The notes under the pieces are model-generated. The model was not told the DNA's origin. It was given only the letters and a program-made list of their open reading frames with translations, and did not search any database. The translations under genes were made by a program, and so were the position numbers. A stretch of 8,424 nucleotides of DNA, from assembly GCA_046154695.1 (NCBI GenBank), contig JBJXFI010000306.1, positions 1 through 8,424 on the forward strand. The letters are read 5' to 3'. Numbering within the stretch: position 1 is the first letter of the stretch; every line of letters begins with the position of its first letter. Positions 1 to 7,420 of the stretch are shown in pieces. The stretch comes from DALYLB01 sp046154695 (lineage in GTDB: Bacteria > Acidobacteriota > Blastocatellia > RBC074).

Positions 1-1
1 G

Positions 2-1378
2 TACAATCGGCTGTCGAATTTCGATCCGATCAACGCGGTGGTGCTGGCGGCGGGCGAGAACAGCAATGCCTCGGTCGGGATCAAAACGGATTATACGAAC
101 CTTGCGCCGCGGTTCGGTTTCGCGGCGACGGTCGCGTCCGGTCTGGTGTTGCGCGGCGGCGTCGGTTGGAGCTTTTTCCCCGGCGATTATGCGTCGAACG
201 GTCTGCTGAAAAATGCGCCGTACACCGCGGCGTTCACCTGCGGCACGTCGACCACCGGCAGTTTGACGAACACGGGTTGTCCGGCGGGGACAGGCACGTT
301 TGCGCAGGGCGCGCCGCGGCCGGTCGAACCGAGCGCGTTTCCGCGCGTGAATGGCGCGCTCAATCTGGCCGCCATTATTCCTTCCACCATCGGGGCGATG
401 GATTTGGAGTTCAAATCTTCGTACAACATTCAATTCAACCTCATGCTCGAAAAACAATTCGGCAACAACGTTGCCAGCATCGCGTATCTCGGCACGCAAG
501 GGCGCCGGATGGCGATGGCGATTCCTGACATCAATCGCGCGTTGCCCAGCGGCAATGCCACGCCGAATCCGCGTCCTTATGCTACGCGCGCGCCGCGCGT
601 GACGACGATTGGCTATCTGACACCGAGCGGTAATGCGAGTTACAACGCGTTGCAACTGAGTTTCAATCGTCGTTTCTCGAAAGGCTTAAGCGCCACGTCG
701 GGCTTCACCTGGGCGCACGGCGTAGACGAAGTTACCGGATTGGGAACCAGCACGGGCGGCTATGGCATGTTCGCGGGGCCGTTCGATCAAGTCGTAGCCA
801 ACGTCAAACGCTATGACCGCGCGACGAGCGATTTCAACATCAAATATCGCTGGTCGTTCGGCGCGAACTACGAACTGCCGTGGGGCAAGAGCCTGCAAGG
901 TGCGGCGCATCAGTTTCTCGGTGGCTGGCAGGTCAACGGCACAGTGACGTGGCAAACGGGCTTGCCGTTTACCGTCACCGATCAGCAAAACGTCAGCGGC
1001 GTGATTGGTGGCGGCGGTGAACGTCCGAATCGTTTGAACGATAACATTCGCGTCGCCAACCCCACCGTGGGAGTAGGCGGGCAGTTCCTTGATTCGGCGG
1101 CGTTCGCCCTGCCGGCGAATTTCACCCTGGGCAATTCCTCGCGCAATCAGGGCTACGGTCCGAATCAGAGCATCATCAATGCTTCGGTATTCAAGACCTT
1201 CAAGGTCTATGAAGGCTGGAACCTGCAATTCCGCACCGAGGTTTTCAACATGCCGAATCATCCCGTGTTCGGCCAACCCAACGGCTCGTTCGGCAATGCG
1301 AACTTTGGCAAGATCACCAGCACGGCGGGCGTGTACACGCCGCGCCAGATTCAGTTCGCGCTGAAGCTGTTGTTCTAA
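2..1378 (+). CDS. TonB-dependent receptor, C-terminal beta-barrel part (5' end outside window)
   Basis: This is the last 458 residues of an outer-membrane beta-barrel receptor. The frame is open from base 2, so the gene starts before the window; the GTG at 38 is internal. The visible part alternates short strands with Asn/Gly-rich loops. It carries phrases typical of the large acidobacterial carboxypeptidase-regulatory/TonB receptor family: YNRLSNFDP at the start, LEKQFGNNVASIAYLGTQGR, NALQLSFNRRFSKGL, FRTEVFNMPNHPVFGQPNG near the end, and a final ALKLLF. The terminal aromatic residue fits the C-terminal signal of outer-membrane barrels recognised by the BAM machinery. Members of this family usually have an N-terminal CarboxypepD_reg/Cna-B-like domain and a plug, which would lie outside the window. 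The substrate cannot be told from the barrel; oligosaccharide or other large-nutrient uptake is the usual assumption. The gene converges on the SRAP gene. The family call is confident; the ligand is unknown. Confidence 0.88.
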   Translation, partial: YNRLSNFDPINAVVLAAGENSNASVGIKTDYTNLAPRFGFAATVASGLVLRGGVGWSFFPGDYASNGLLKNAPYTAAFTCGTSTTGSLTNTGCPAGTGTFAQGAPRPVEPSAFPRVNGALNLAAIIPSTIGAMDLEFKSSYNIQFNLMLEKQFGNNVASIAYLGTQGRRMAMAIPDINRALPSGNATPNPRPYATRAPRVTTIGYLTPSGNASYNALQLSFNRRFSKGLSATSGFTWAHGVDEVTGLGTSTGGYGMFAGPFDQVVANVKRYDRATSDFNIKYRWSFGANYELPWGKSLQGAAHQFLGGWQVNGTVTWQTGLPFTVTDQQNVSGVIGGGGERPNRLNDNIRVANPTVGVGGQFLDSAAFALPANFTLGNSSRNQGYGPNQSIINASVFKTFKVYEGWNLQFRTEVFNMPNHPVFGQPNGSFGNANFGKITSTAGVYTPRQIQFALKLLF

Positions 1379-1413
1379 ATCCGTCCCGGGAAGATCCGGG
1401 CACCTGGAAGAAA

Positions 1414-1503
1414 GGAGAGGATGAACATGATTTTACAGGATTTACAGGATCTCACCCTTGCAGGCTATCCTGTCCATCCTGAGAAATCATGTTCATCCTC
1501 TCC
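1414..1503. repeat. 90-base near-perfect palindrome with tandem 9-mers
   Basis: The outer arms 1414-1433 and 1484-1503 are a perfect 20-base inverted repeat (left arm GGAGAGGATGAACATGATTT). After two unpaired positions the pairing continues inward (1436-1441 with 1476-1481, and 1444-1450 with 1467-1473). The whole structure is a 37-base stem with only four imperfect positions and a loop at 1451-1466. The left arm contains two exact tandem copies of TTACAGGAT (1433-1441, 1442-1450). The element sits between the convergent stop codons of the TonB receptor and SRAP genes. It has no T-run, so it is not a classical intrinsic terminator, though it could block transcription from both sides. It looks like a dispersed palindromic repeat; copy number cannot be judged from one window. 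Confidence 0.8.
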
Positions 1504-1532
1504 ATCCTCATCGTCCGAAAGCCGTCGGGCCT

Positions 1533-1560
1533 GATTCAGGCCTCCGGGGAGCCCTGAATC
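1533..1560. repeat. Small hairpin overlapping the SRAP stop codon
   Basis: GATTCAGG (1533-1540) and CCTGAATC (1553-1560) are perfect inverted repeats. Four more pairs form inside after one mismatch. The stem contains the TGA of the SRAP gene, so it lies at the extreme 3' end of that message. No T-tract follows on either strand, so a role as intrinsic terminator is doubtful. Confidence 0.4.
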
Positions 1561-2243
1561 AGCGGAAGCTGCGTCTCGATTCGCGCGGGCTCGATGCATG
1601 AGGGGTCATCGAATCCGGTCTTGTTGACCGCCTGTGAGACCTCGAAGGCTTCGAGCTCCCCGGCCGCGGAGGGGCGCAGCAGCGGGAGCAGCGCCGGCAG
1701 CGGCGCGTCCGGGTCGAGCCAGAGCGCCTCTTCCTCCGGCCGCAGGATGACGGCCATGCGGTGATGGAATTGGGCGAGCAGCTCGTTCGGCTCGGTCGTG
1801 ATGATCGTGCACGTCTGCAGCGGCGCGCCGTCGGGCGCTTTCCATTCCTCCCAGAGGCCGGCGAAGGCGAAGAGGCCGCGGTCGCGGCGGCGGATGTGGA
1901 TCGGGCGGCTCGGCGCCTTTCCTTCCTTCTTCCATTCATAAAATCCATCGGCGGGAATCAGGCAGCGGCGTTTGGCGAGCGCCTGCCTGAACGAGGGCTT
2001 CTCTGCCAGCGTCTCGGCCCTGGCGTTGATCATCTTGTTGCCGATCGCGGGATCTTTCGCCCAGTAGGGAACCAGCCCCCATTTGCAGCGGGCCATGCGC
2101 CGCGCGTCCGTTCGGCGGATCGTCACGATCGGCTGCGAAGGCGCGATGTTGTAGCGCGGTTCGTAATCGTCCTCTTCGAAATCGACGTCGAAGCGTTCCT
2201 CGATCTCTTCGAGCTTGTGGTAGAGCGTGTATCGTCCGCACAT
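1536..2243 (-). CDS. SRAP domain protein (YedK/HMCES family abasic-site DNA-protein crosslinker)
   Basis: This 235-residue protein belongs to the SOS response-associated peptidase (SRAP) family. The family shields abasic sites in single-stranded DNA by forming a thiazolidine crosslink through Cys2 once the initiator Met is removed. The protein starts MCGRYTLY, placing Cys2 where required, which fixes the start codon. Other family residues are visible: N73 and R75 in INARAET, E103 in PADGFYEW, and the active-site His in FHHRM (H160). The conserved WGLVPYWAKD segment lies at 55-64. One departure is Ala164, where HxRMP normally has Pro. The length is normal for the family. The gene lies 73 bases downstream of the MEMO-family gene on the same strand and may be co-transcribed with it. 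A short GAGG about 8 bases before the ATG is the likely ribosome-binding site. Function is well supported; regulation is not visible. Confidence 0.95.
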   Translation of the reverse strand: MCGRYTLYHKLEEIEERFDVDFEEDDYEPRYNIAPSQPIVTIRRTDARRMARCKWGLVPYWAKDPAIGNKMINARAETLAEKPSFRQALAKRRCLIPADGFYEWKKEGKAPSRPIHIRRRDRGLFAFAGLWEEWKAPDGAPLQTCTIITTEPNELLAQFHHRMAVILRPEEEALWLDPDAPLPALLPLLRPSAAGELEAFEVSQAVNKTGFDDPSCIEPARIETQLPLIQGSPEA

Positions 2244-2271
2244 GGTTGAGGGCCTCGTTTCGGTGATTCTG

Positions 2272-2285
2272 GGACCGATGGGTCC
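2272..2285. repeat. Short hairpin between the MEMO and SRAP genes
   Basis: GGACC (2272-2276) and GGTCC (2281-2285) flank a four-base loop in the 73-base spacer between the two minus-strand genes. It could be a weak attenuator or mRNA-processing stem, or chance. No promoter with both boxes was evident in the spacer. Confidence 0.25.
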
Positions 2286-2316
2286 AATAGGACGTGGGGC
2301 GGATGAGCCGACCCTG

Positions 2317-3543
2317 TTATGTCGTAAATTCCATTGCCGCGAAGCTGACGACGGATTGTTCGTCGATGTTCCACTGATCGTAGCGCAGCAGTTCGCCGCG
2401 CGCGTTGGGCAGCACGCTCATGAACGTGTAGAGCGGCGAGAGGCCGCACCATTTCAGCCGGTCCTGTTCGGGTTTGACCATTTCGAAGAACTCCTCGGTG
2501 CGGCCCGCGCAGGCCAGGGAGAGGCGTTCGCGGTCCTCGGCCATGACCTCGTCCATCTCGTCCTCGCCGGCCACGGCGACGAAGTCGTCGCCATAGCGGA
2601 GGCCGACGTGCGCCAGGTCGATGCCGAGCACCCAGAAGAGCCTTGATGCCTCTGTCTCGGCCACCTCGCCGAGCGCGTCGAAGAAGCGCATCACGTGATC
2701 GTCCCGCTCGGGCGCTTCGCCCGTCATCAGGGCTTTCGCGAAGGGGCCGCAGAGAATCGGCAGGATCCGGAAATCGCTCCCGAGCATCTGCTGCAGGAAG
2801 ACGGCCTGAAACTCGATCGAGTGCTCGATCGCGTGGCAGTAATCCTCCATCACGATCGACTCTCCCGCGCGGGCCTCGAGCCGGTCGATCAGCTCCAGGT
2901 CCGGCCGCAGCGTCCCGTGCGGGGTGCGGAAGGCTTTGCGCGTCAGGCCGAACCGCTCCGGGCGGCCGTAATGGGAGGTCCCGAGCAGGACGACCGTCTT
3001 CTCTTTGATCGGTTCCGCCGCCGCGCCGCTCAATCGGCCGTAGGCCGCCGCGTACGCCTGCCAGCCGCCGAACGGGCTGACGTGGGGCGCGGCGATCCCC
3101 ACGATCGGAGACATCGCGGGCGCGTGGAAGGTTTGCAGGTAGCCGTCGATCTCGCGCCGCAGCGCCTCGGCTTCATCCGGGTAGCCGCTGCCCGCGTGAG
3201 CGGGCTCTCGCTGGGGAGCGGCGGCGAACTCCGCGTGGCGGGAGATCTTGAGGCGCTCGAACTCCTCGGTCACGAGGAAGCCGCTTCGCCGCAGCACATC
3301 CAGCATCGATTCCAGGATCTCGCCCGGCACGAGCTGCCCCGCCAGCCTCGTCAAATAGGCCTGCGCGTCGAGCACCGTGCTCTCTCCGTCGAAGAACTCC
3401 AACGCCGCCGCCAGCATGGGCGGGAGGATCAGTATTTCATCGGAATATCGGAATGGATCGCGAATCAACAGCCCGGGCCGCTCCGGAACCGGAGAAGGGA
3501 ACATGTCGAGACCGCGTCGCAATGCTGGCAATTGTTGGCTCAT
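2317..3543 (-). CDS. MEMO1-family (AmmeMemoRadiSam system B) protein with extra N-terminal domain
   Basis: The start is placed at the ATG at 3543, giving 408 residues. Reading on to 3654 would need a TTG start and would use up the divergent spacer. Residues about 145-408 are a MEMO domain, related to the LigB-type dioxygenase fold. Five positions matching the metal-site residues of human MEMO1 can be seen: H154 (AAPH), H191 (GTSH), D309 and H312 (GIDLAHVG), and C366 (WCGLSP). HAIEHSIEFQ at 237-246 matches the family's HxxEHSxExQ segment. Residues about 20-100 form a separate region (RPGLLIRDPFRYSD, then PPMLAAALEFFDGESTVLDA and a helix pair ending GFLVTEEFERL). It resembles a small PqqD-like or winged-helix domain. 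A linker of Pro, Ala and charged residues joins the two parts. The family's biochemical role in bacteria is not settled. Neither an AMMECR1-like partner nor a radical SAM partner is in the window. The MEMO call is strong; the N-terminal assignment is tentative. Confidence 0.9.
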   Translation of the reverse strand: MSQQLPALRRGLDMFPSPVPERPGLLIRDPFRYSDEILILPPMLAAALEFFDGESTVLDAQAYLTRLAGQLVPGEILESMLDVLRRSGFLVTEEFERLKISRHAEFAAAPQREPAHAGSGYPDEAEALRREIDGYLQTFHAPAMSPIVGIAAPHVSPFGGWQAYAAAYGRLSGAAAEPIKEKTVVLLGTSHYGRPERFGLTRKAFRTPHGTLRPDLELIDRLEARAGESIVMEDYCHAIEHSIEFQAVFLQQMLGSDFRILPILCGPFAKALMTGEAPERDDHVMRFFDALGEVAETEASRLFWVLGIDLAHVGLRYGDDFVAVAGEDEMDEVMAEDRERLSLACAGRTEEFFEMVKPEQDRLKWCGLSPLYTFMSVLPNARGELLRYDQWNIDEQSVVSFAAMEFTT

Positions 3544-3588
3544 AGCGGGTATGATGCGATTTTCTAGAGGCCCTTGTACAGCAGGATT

Positions 3589-3630
3589 ATTCGCGAATGG
3601 ATCGGATTCCGGCTGAAACCGAATCGATCC
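3589..3630. promoter_or_regulatory. Divergent spacer with palindromes (possible operator)
   Basis: The 110-base spacer between the divergent MEMO-family gene (start 3543) and the secreted protein gene (start 3654) must hold both promoters. It contains a perfect 10-base palindrome ATTCGCGAAT (3589-3598). An imperfect inverted repeat, GGATCGGATTC (3599-3609) with GAATCGATCC (3621-3630), pairs with one bulged base. These could be regulator sites. I could not find a convincing -35/-10 pair in either direction, nor a clear Shine-Dalgarno for either gene. Confidence 0.3.
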
Positions 3631-3653
3631 GGGTTTCGTATCAGCTTTTGGCA

Positions 3654-4511
3654 ATGAAGAGATCGAATCGAGACAATCGAAGGACAGGCATCATTCGCGG
3701 CGTCATCGCCGGCGCAATCCTTTTTTCCGTCCTCATCGCGGGATCGACGCCCGGGACCGCCCAGGAATCCAAGATATCCAAACGAAAACGGGCCGCGAAA
3801 CCGGCCGCGAAACCGGAAATGGATCTTCCCCCGCCGATCAGCGAGGAGGAGCGCGCGAAACTGGCGGAATCGGCCAGCCAGTCGCGCGCCAATCTGATCG
3901 CGGCCTCAGCGACCTACCGCGAAAGCCTCGAACGGTTGATCGGACTCCAGAGGGACGATGAGAAGCGGGCCGCGGAGCTTCTCGAGCGCCGGCGGCGGCT
4001 GCTCGATCTTGGCGTGATCGCCAAACGGGAGGTCGAGGAGAGCGCGCAGGCCCTTGCCGCCGCCGAGTCCAAGGTCGCCGAGACGGCCAGACAGCTCGAA
4101 CAGGTCGAGCAACTGGTCGCCGAGGTCAACGCGGCCGAACAGCTCGCCAAAATGCCGCCTGAGCCCACGGGGACGTTCAAGATGACCGGGGCGCTTGTCC
4201 GCTATATCGGATCGAGCCGCTGGGCCATGACCGATTTCGGCAAGATCGACGCCTTCTTTCGCCTCAAGTTCGGGAAGCCGCTTCCCGTCAGCGCCTTCGG
4301 GCAGACCGAAACTCATAATCGCCTCGGCTTCGATCATCGCGAAGCCCTGGACGTCGCGGTTCATCCCGACGGCGCGGAAGGGCAGTCGGTCATCGAATTC
4401 CTGATGAAACAGGGCATCTCCTTCATCGCCATCCGCTCCGCCATTCCCGGCTCCGCCACGGGCGCGCATATTCACATCGGCCCGTCATCGCGGCGAATCT
4501 CCGTTCAATAA
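3654..4511 (+). CDS. Secreted coiled-coil protein with C-terminal metallopeptidase-like domain
   Basis: The ATG at 3654 gives 285 residues and puts a textbook signal peptide at the N-terminus: basic MKRSNRDNRR, hydrophobic GVIAGAILFSVLIAG (16-30), likely cleavage near GTAQ/ES (37-38). An upstream start at 3597 would bury this signal, so it is rejected. Residues 40-60 are Lys/Ala/Pro-rich. Residues about 63-165 are heptad-like and rich in Ala, Glu, Arg and Leu, probably a long coiled coil. The C-terminal domain (about 172-285) carries a His/Asp cluster THNRLGFDHREALDVAV (H221, D227, H228, D233) and ATGAHIHIG (H272, H274). An HxH near the end after a His/Asp motif recalls zinc peptidases of the LAS group (M15/M74, M23), and signal plus coiled coil plus M23 is the EnvC layout. 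The spacings do not match those families exactly, so family and activity are unproven. A role at the cell wall is inferred. It converges on ruvB. Confidence 0.82.
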   Translation: MKRSNRDNRRTGIIRGVIAGAILFSVLIAGSTPGTAQESKISKRKRAAKPAAKPEMDLPPPISEEERAKLAESASQSRANLIAASATYRESLERLIGLQRDDEKRAAELLERRRRLLDLGVIAKREVEESAQALAAAESKVAETARQLEQVEQLVAEVNAAEQLAKMPPEPTGTFKMTGALVRYIGSSRWAMTDFGKIDAFFRLKFGKPLPVSAFGQTETHNRLGFDHREALDVAVHPDGAEGQSVIEFLMKQGISFIAIRSAIPGSATGAHIHIGPSSRRISVQ

Positions 4512-4518
4512 AAAGATC

Positions 4519-4840
4519 CTCTTTGGAGTGCGGCGGGTTCAGATACCACTGGCGAATTCGTCTTCCAGGCTCCTGGCCCCGAAGGGGCCGTAGGATGGTA
4601 GCCGGAGGTGGAGCGAAGCGTAACCATCGGTACGAGGAACAAAACGCATCGTGCCCTGAAGGGGCACAGGATCCGGCTTGAACGCTCGGGAATGCGCTTG
4701 TCCGGCGTCCCTCCGGGACGCGTGTGCTAATGGGTGTTTTCCGGTGGTTACGCTTCGCTCCGCCACCGGCTACCCTCCCGCCGCGCCTCCGGCGCTCAGG
4801 AATTCGCCAGCGGTATCTCAAGCCGCCGCACTCCAATGAG
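4519..4840. repeat. 322-base inverted-dimer palindromic element (REP/MITE-like)
   Basis: The outer arms 4519-4559 and 4800-4840 are inverted repeats matching at 37 of 41 positions. The inner arms 4593-4626 and 4745-4778 match at 31 of 34. Between and beside them sit compact hairpins: GGCCCC-GAA-GGGGCC (4575-4589), GTGCCC-TGAAG-GGGCAC (4651-4667), GCGTCCC-TCC-GGGACGC (4705-4721) and GCGCC-TCC-GGCGC (4783-4795). The order of parts (outer arm, hairpin, inner arm, hairpin) mirrors across the centre, so the element looks like two diverged copies of one unit in head-to-head orientation. Read on the minus strand, the right-hand loops are GGA, so three of the four hairpins have GNA-type loops. GTAG occurs at 4590-4593 and 4598-4601, with a mirrored CTAC on the right. 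This recalls REP doublets moved by RAYT/Y1 transposases, but no transposase is here. The element fills almost the whole gap between two convergent stop codons. Confidence 0.82.
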
Positions 4841-4846
4841 GGGCGC

Positions 4847-5905
<1,059 letters not shown>

Positions 5906-5911
5906 GCCGAT

Positions 5912-6526
5912 CTATTTGGCGAGCAACTTCAATGCTTGTTTGAGAACGGCTTCGAAGCCCGCGTCCGGGGCCTCCGTGCTGACGGCCAGGACGGCTTTTT
6001 CAGCCAGGGCCTTGGCGTAACCCAGATTGACGAGCGCGGAGATCACGTCCTCGCGCATGGCATCGCCGGTATGAATGATCGCGCCCGCGGTCATCCGCGC
6101 CTCCAGCTCAGGCGTCGTGAGCTGCGAGACCTTGTCCTTGAGCTCGACGAGCATGCGCTCGGCGGTCTTCTTGCCGACGCCGGGAATCGCCACGAGCCGC
6201 GCCAGATTGCCGAACCGGATCGCCTGAATCAATTCGTCCGCGCTGAGGCCCGAGAGCGCCGTGATCGCCAGCTTCGGGCCGATCCCCGAGACGGTGATCA
6301 GCAGCAAAAACAGCCGCTTCTCCCGCTCCGTGCGAAAGCCGAAGAGCTGGAGCGCGTCCTCGCGCACATGCGTGTGGACGCGAAGCGCGACGTCGGTTCC
6401 GATCTCTCCCAGGTCGTAGAAGGTCGAGAGCGGCACGGTCAATTCATATCCCACGCCGCCGCCCGCCTCCACAATCACGGAGTTCGGCTGTTTCTGTATG
6501 AGCTTGCCGGTGATGTGGGCGATCAA
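5912..6526 (-). CDS. ruvA: Holliday junction DNA-binding protein RuvA
   Basis: RuvA forms the tetramer that holds the four-way junction and recruits RuvB. The 204 residues match the normal length. The N-terminal OB-fold begins MIAHITGKLIQ and includes GVGYELTVP (25-33), THVREDALQLFGF (52-64) closes domain I, helix-hairpin-helix motifs follow at VSGIGPKLAITAL (79-91) and IPGVGKKTAERM (114-125), and the C-terminal RuvB-binding three-helix domain is at about 156-204 (EDVISALVNLGYAKALAEKAV). The start codon is TTG at 6526. It is chosen because it gives the exact family N-terminus and because AGGAG lies 9 bases upstream (6536-6540). It is first in the ruvA-ruvB operon, without ruvC, and divergent from rex. 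Confidence 0.98.
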   Translation of the reverse strand: MIAHITGKLIQKQPNSVIVEAGGGVGYELTVPLSTFYDLGEIGTDVALRVHTHVREDALQLFGFRTEREKRLFLLLITVSGIGPKLAITALSGLSADELIQAIRFGNLARLVAIPGVGKKTAERMLVELKDKVSQLTTPELEARMTAGAIIHTGDAMREDVISALVNLGYAKALAEKAVLAVSTEAPDAGFEAVLKQALKLLAK

Positions 6527-6535
6527 GTCGAAATT

Positions 6536-6540
6536 CTCCT
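6536..6540 (-). promoter_or_regulatory. Shine-Dalgarno of ruvA, supporting a TTG start
   Basis: AGGAG on the minus strand lies 9 bases before the TTG at 6526. It decides the ruvA start, as there is no ATG giving the family N-terminus. Confidence 0.75.
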
Positions 6541-6559
6541 GCCTGAAATCTCGCCCCGC

Positions 6560-6588
6560 AGTTTACGGAGCCCGCGGGCGGGTGTCAA
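6560..6588 (-). promoter_or_regulatory. Sigma-70-type promoter of ruvAB
   Basis: On the minus strand a perfect -35 TTGACA (6583-6588) is followed after exactly 17 bases by TAAACT (6560-6565), four of six matches to TATAAT. Transcription would begin near 6553, leaving a leader of roughly 26 bases that includes the AGGAG. No LexA box of the CTG-N10-CAG or GAAC-N4-GTTC type was seen around it, so SOS control is not supported here. Confidence 0.65.
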
Positions 6589-6620
6589 TTTCAGCCCGCA
6601 AACTATTGCAGCACGGAATG

Positions 6621-6650
6621 TTGACAGCCATATCGCCGCTACGCTATCGT
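6621..6650 (+). promoter_or_regulatory. Candidate promoter of rex
   Basis: TTGACA (6621-6626) is followed after 18 bases by TATCGT (6645-6650), four of six matches to TATAAT. It would give a leader of about 48 bases before the rex ATG. The -35 boxes of this and the divergent ruvAB promoter are 32 bases apart. No TTGTGA-N6-TCACAA Rex operator was found, so autoregulation is not supported by sequence. Confidence 0.5.
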
Positions 6651-6704
6651 TGCCGTCCAGGAAAAGGAACGCAATTAACGCATCTGATGGTCAGGCCCGA
6701 AGCA

Positions 6705-7415
6705 ATGAAGACGGAGAAGATTTCAGAGCTGACAACGAATCGTCTCTCGGTATATTTGCGTTGCCTCAACGATCTGGCGGCGAACGGAGTCGAAACGATC
6801 TCCTCGCAGTCCCTCGCCGAGCAATTCAATCTGAATTCAGCGCAAATCCGCAAGGATCTCGCCTATTTCGGCGAGTTCGGGGTGCGCGGCGTCGGCTATT
6901 ACGTCGCGGATCTGCGGCGGGATCTGCGGACGATCCTCGGTCTCAATGAGAAGCGGCGGGTGGCGATTATCGGAGTGGGCAATCTGGGGACGGCGCTGGC
7001 GAACTATCAGGGATTCAATCAGGACAGTTTCGAGATCGTGGCGCTGTTTGACGATGATCCGGCCAAAACCGGAATGAAGACCCGCGGCGGACTCGAAATT
7101 CAGAACACGCGGCAATTGCGGGAGATCATTCGCCGGGAGGGGATCGAGATCGCCATGCTCGCCGTTCCGGCCCCGGCCGCGGAGCGCGTGCTCGAGCAGG
7201 TCACCGACGCGGGAGTGAAGGCCGTCCTCAACTTCGCGCCCGTGCACCTGACGCCGAAACCCGGCGTGAAGGTCAAGACCGTGGATCTGACCATCTCGCT
7301 GGAGAGCCTCTCCTACTTTCTGGCCAATCCGGCGAGCGAGGGGACTCCCGATTTCGGGGGATTTCCGCGACAGGAAGAAAGCCGCGATGGCGGAGCGAAC
7401 GGCGTGGCGAATTGA
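6705..7415 (+). CDS. rex: Redox-sensing transcriptional repressor Rex
   Basis: Rex represses fermentation and respiration genes when the NADH/NAD+ ratio is low and leaves DNA when NADH binds. The ATG at 6705 gives 236 residues beginning MKTEKISELTTNRLSVYLRCL, the canonical Rex N-terminus; the in-frame ATG at 6687 adds six unconserved residues and is disfavoured. The winged-helix DNA-binding domain spans about 1-78 with SSQSLAEQFNLNSAQIRKDL and the family motif YFGEFGVRGVGY (54-65). The Rossmann NAD(H) domain follows with GVGNLG (90-95), FDDDPAKTG (115-123) and NFAPVHL (176-182). The domain-swap helix is VDLTISLESLSYFL (193-206). A charged, Gly-rich tail of about 25 residues (212-236) extends past the usual end. 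It lies divergent to ruvAB and 5 bases upstream of the aldolase gene, with which it is likely co-transcribed. Confidence 0.96.
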   Translation: MKTEKISELTTNRLSVYLRCLNDLAANGVETISSQSLAEQFNLNSAQIRKDLAYFGEFGVRGVGYYVADLRRDLRTILGLNEKRRVAIIGVGNLGTALANYQGFNQDSFEIVALFDDDPAKTGMKTRGGLEIQNTRQLREIIRREGIEIAMLAVPAPAAERVLEQVTDAGVKAVLNFAPVHLTPKPGVKVKTVDLTISLESLSYFLANPASEGTPDFGGFPRQEESRDGGANGVAN

Positions 7416-7420
7416 CCGGC

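Noticed and set aside
686..1276. 196-codon minus-strand frame opposite the TonB receptor gene
   Set aside because: The plus strand shows clear barrel motifs; the reverse frame has no recognisable domain or ribosome-binding site.
2695..3567. 290-codon plus-strand frame opposite the MEMO gene
   Set aside because: It is a reverse-frame shadow with Arg/Gln/Asp-rich composition, while the opposite strand encodes a conserved metal-site protein.
3597..3653. Upstream ATG extension of the secreted protein and TTG extension of the MEMO protein
   Set aside because: Both extensions overlap each other in the divergent spacer, and the longer secreted form would bury a clean signal peptide behind 19 residues.
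4423..4836. Small open frames inside the 322-base palindromic element
   Set aside because: Their peptides merely translate the inverted repeats and hairpins and would overlap the end of the peptidase-like gene; nothing suggests coding.
6541..6600. LexA-type SOS box in front of ruvA
   Set aside because: CTG and CAG triplets occur at 6543 and 6559, but the spacing is 13 and not 10; no GAAC-N4-GTTC site is present.
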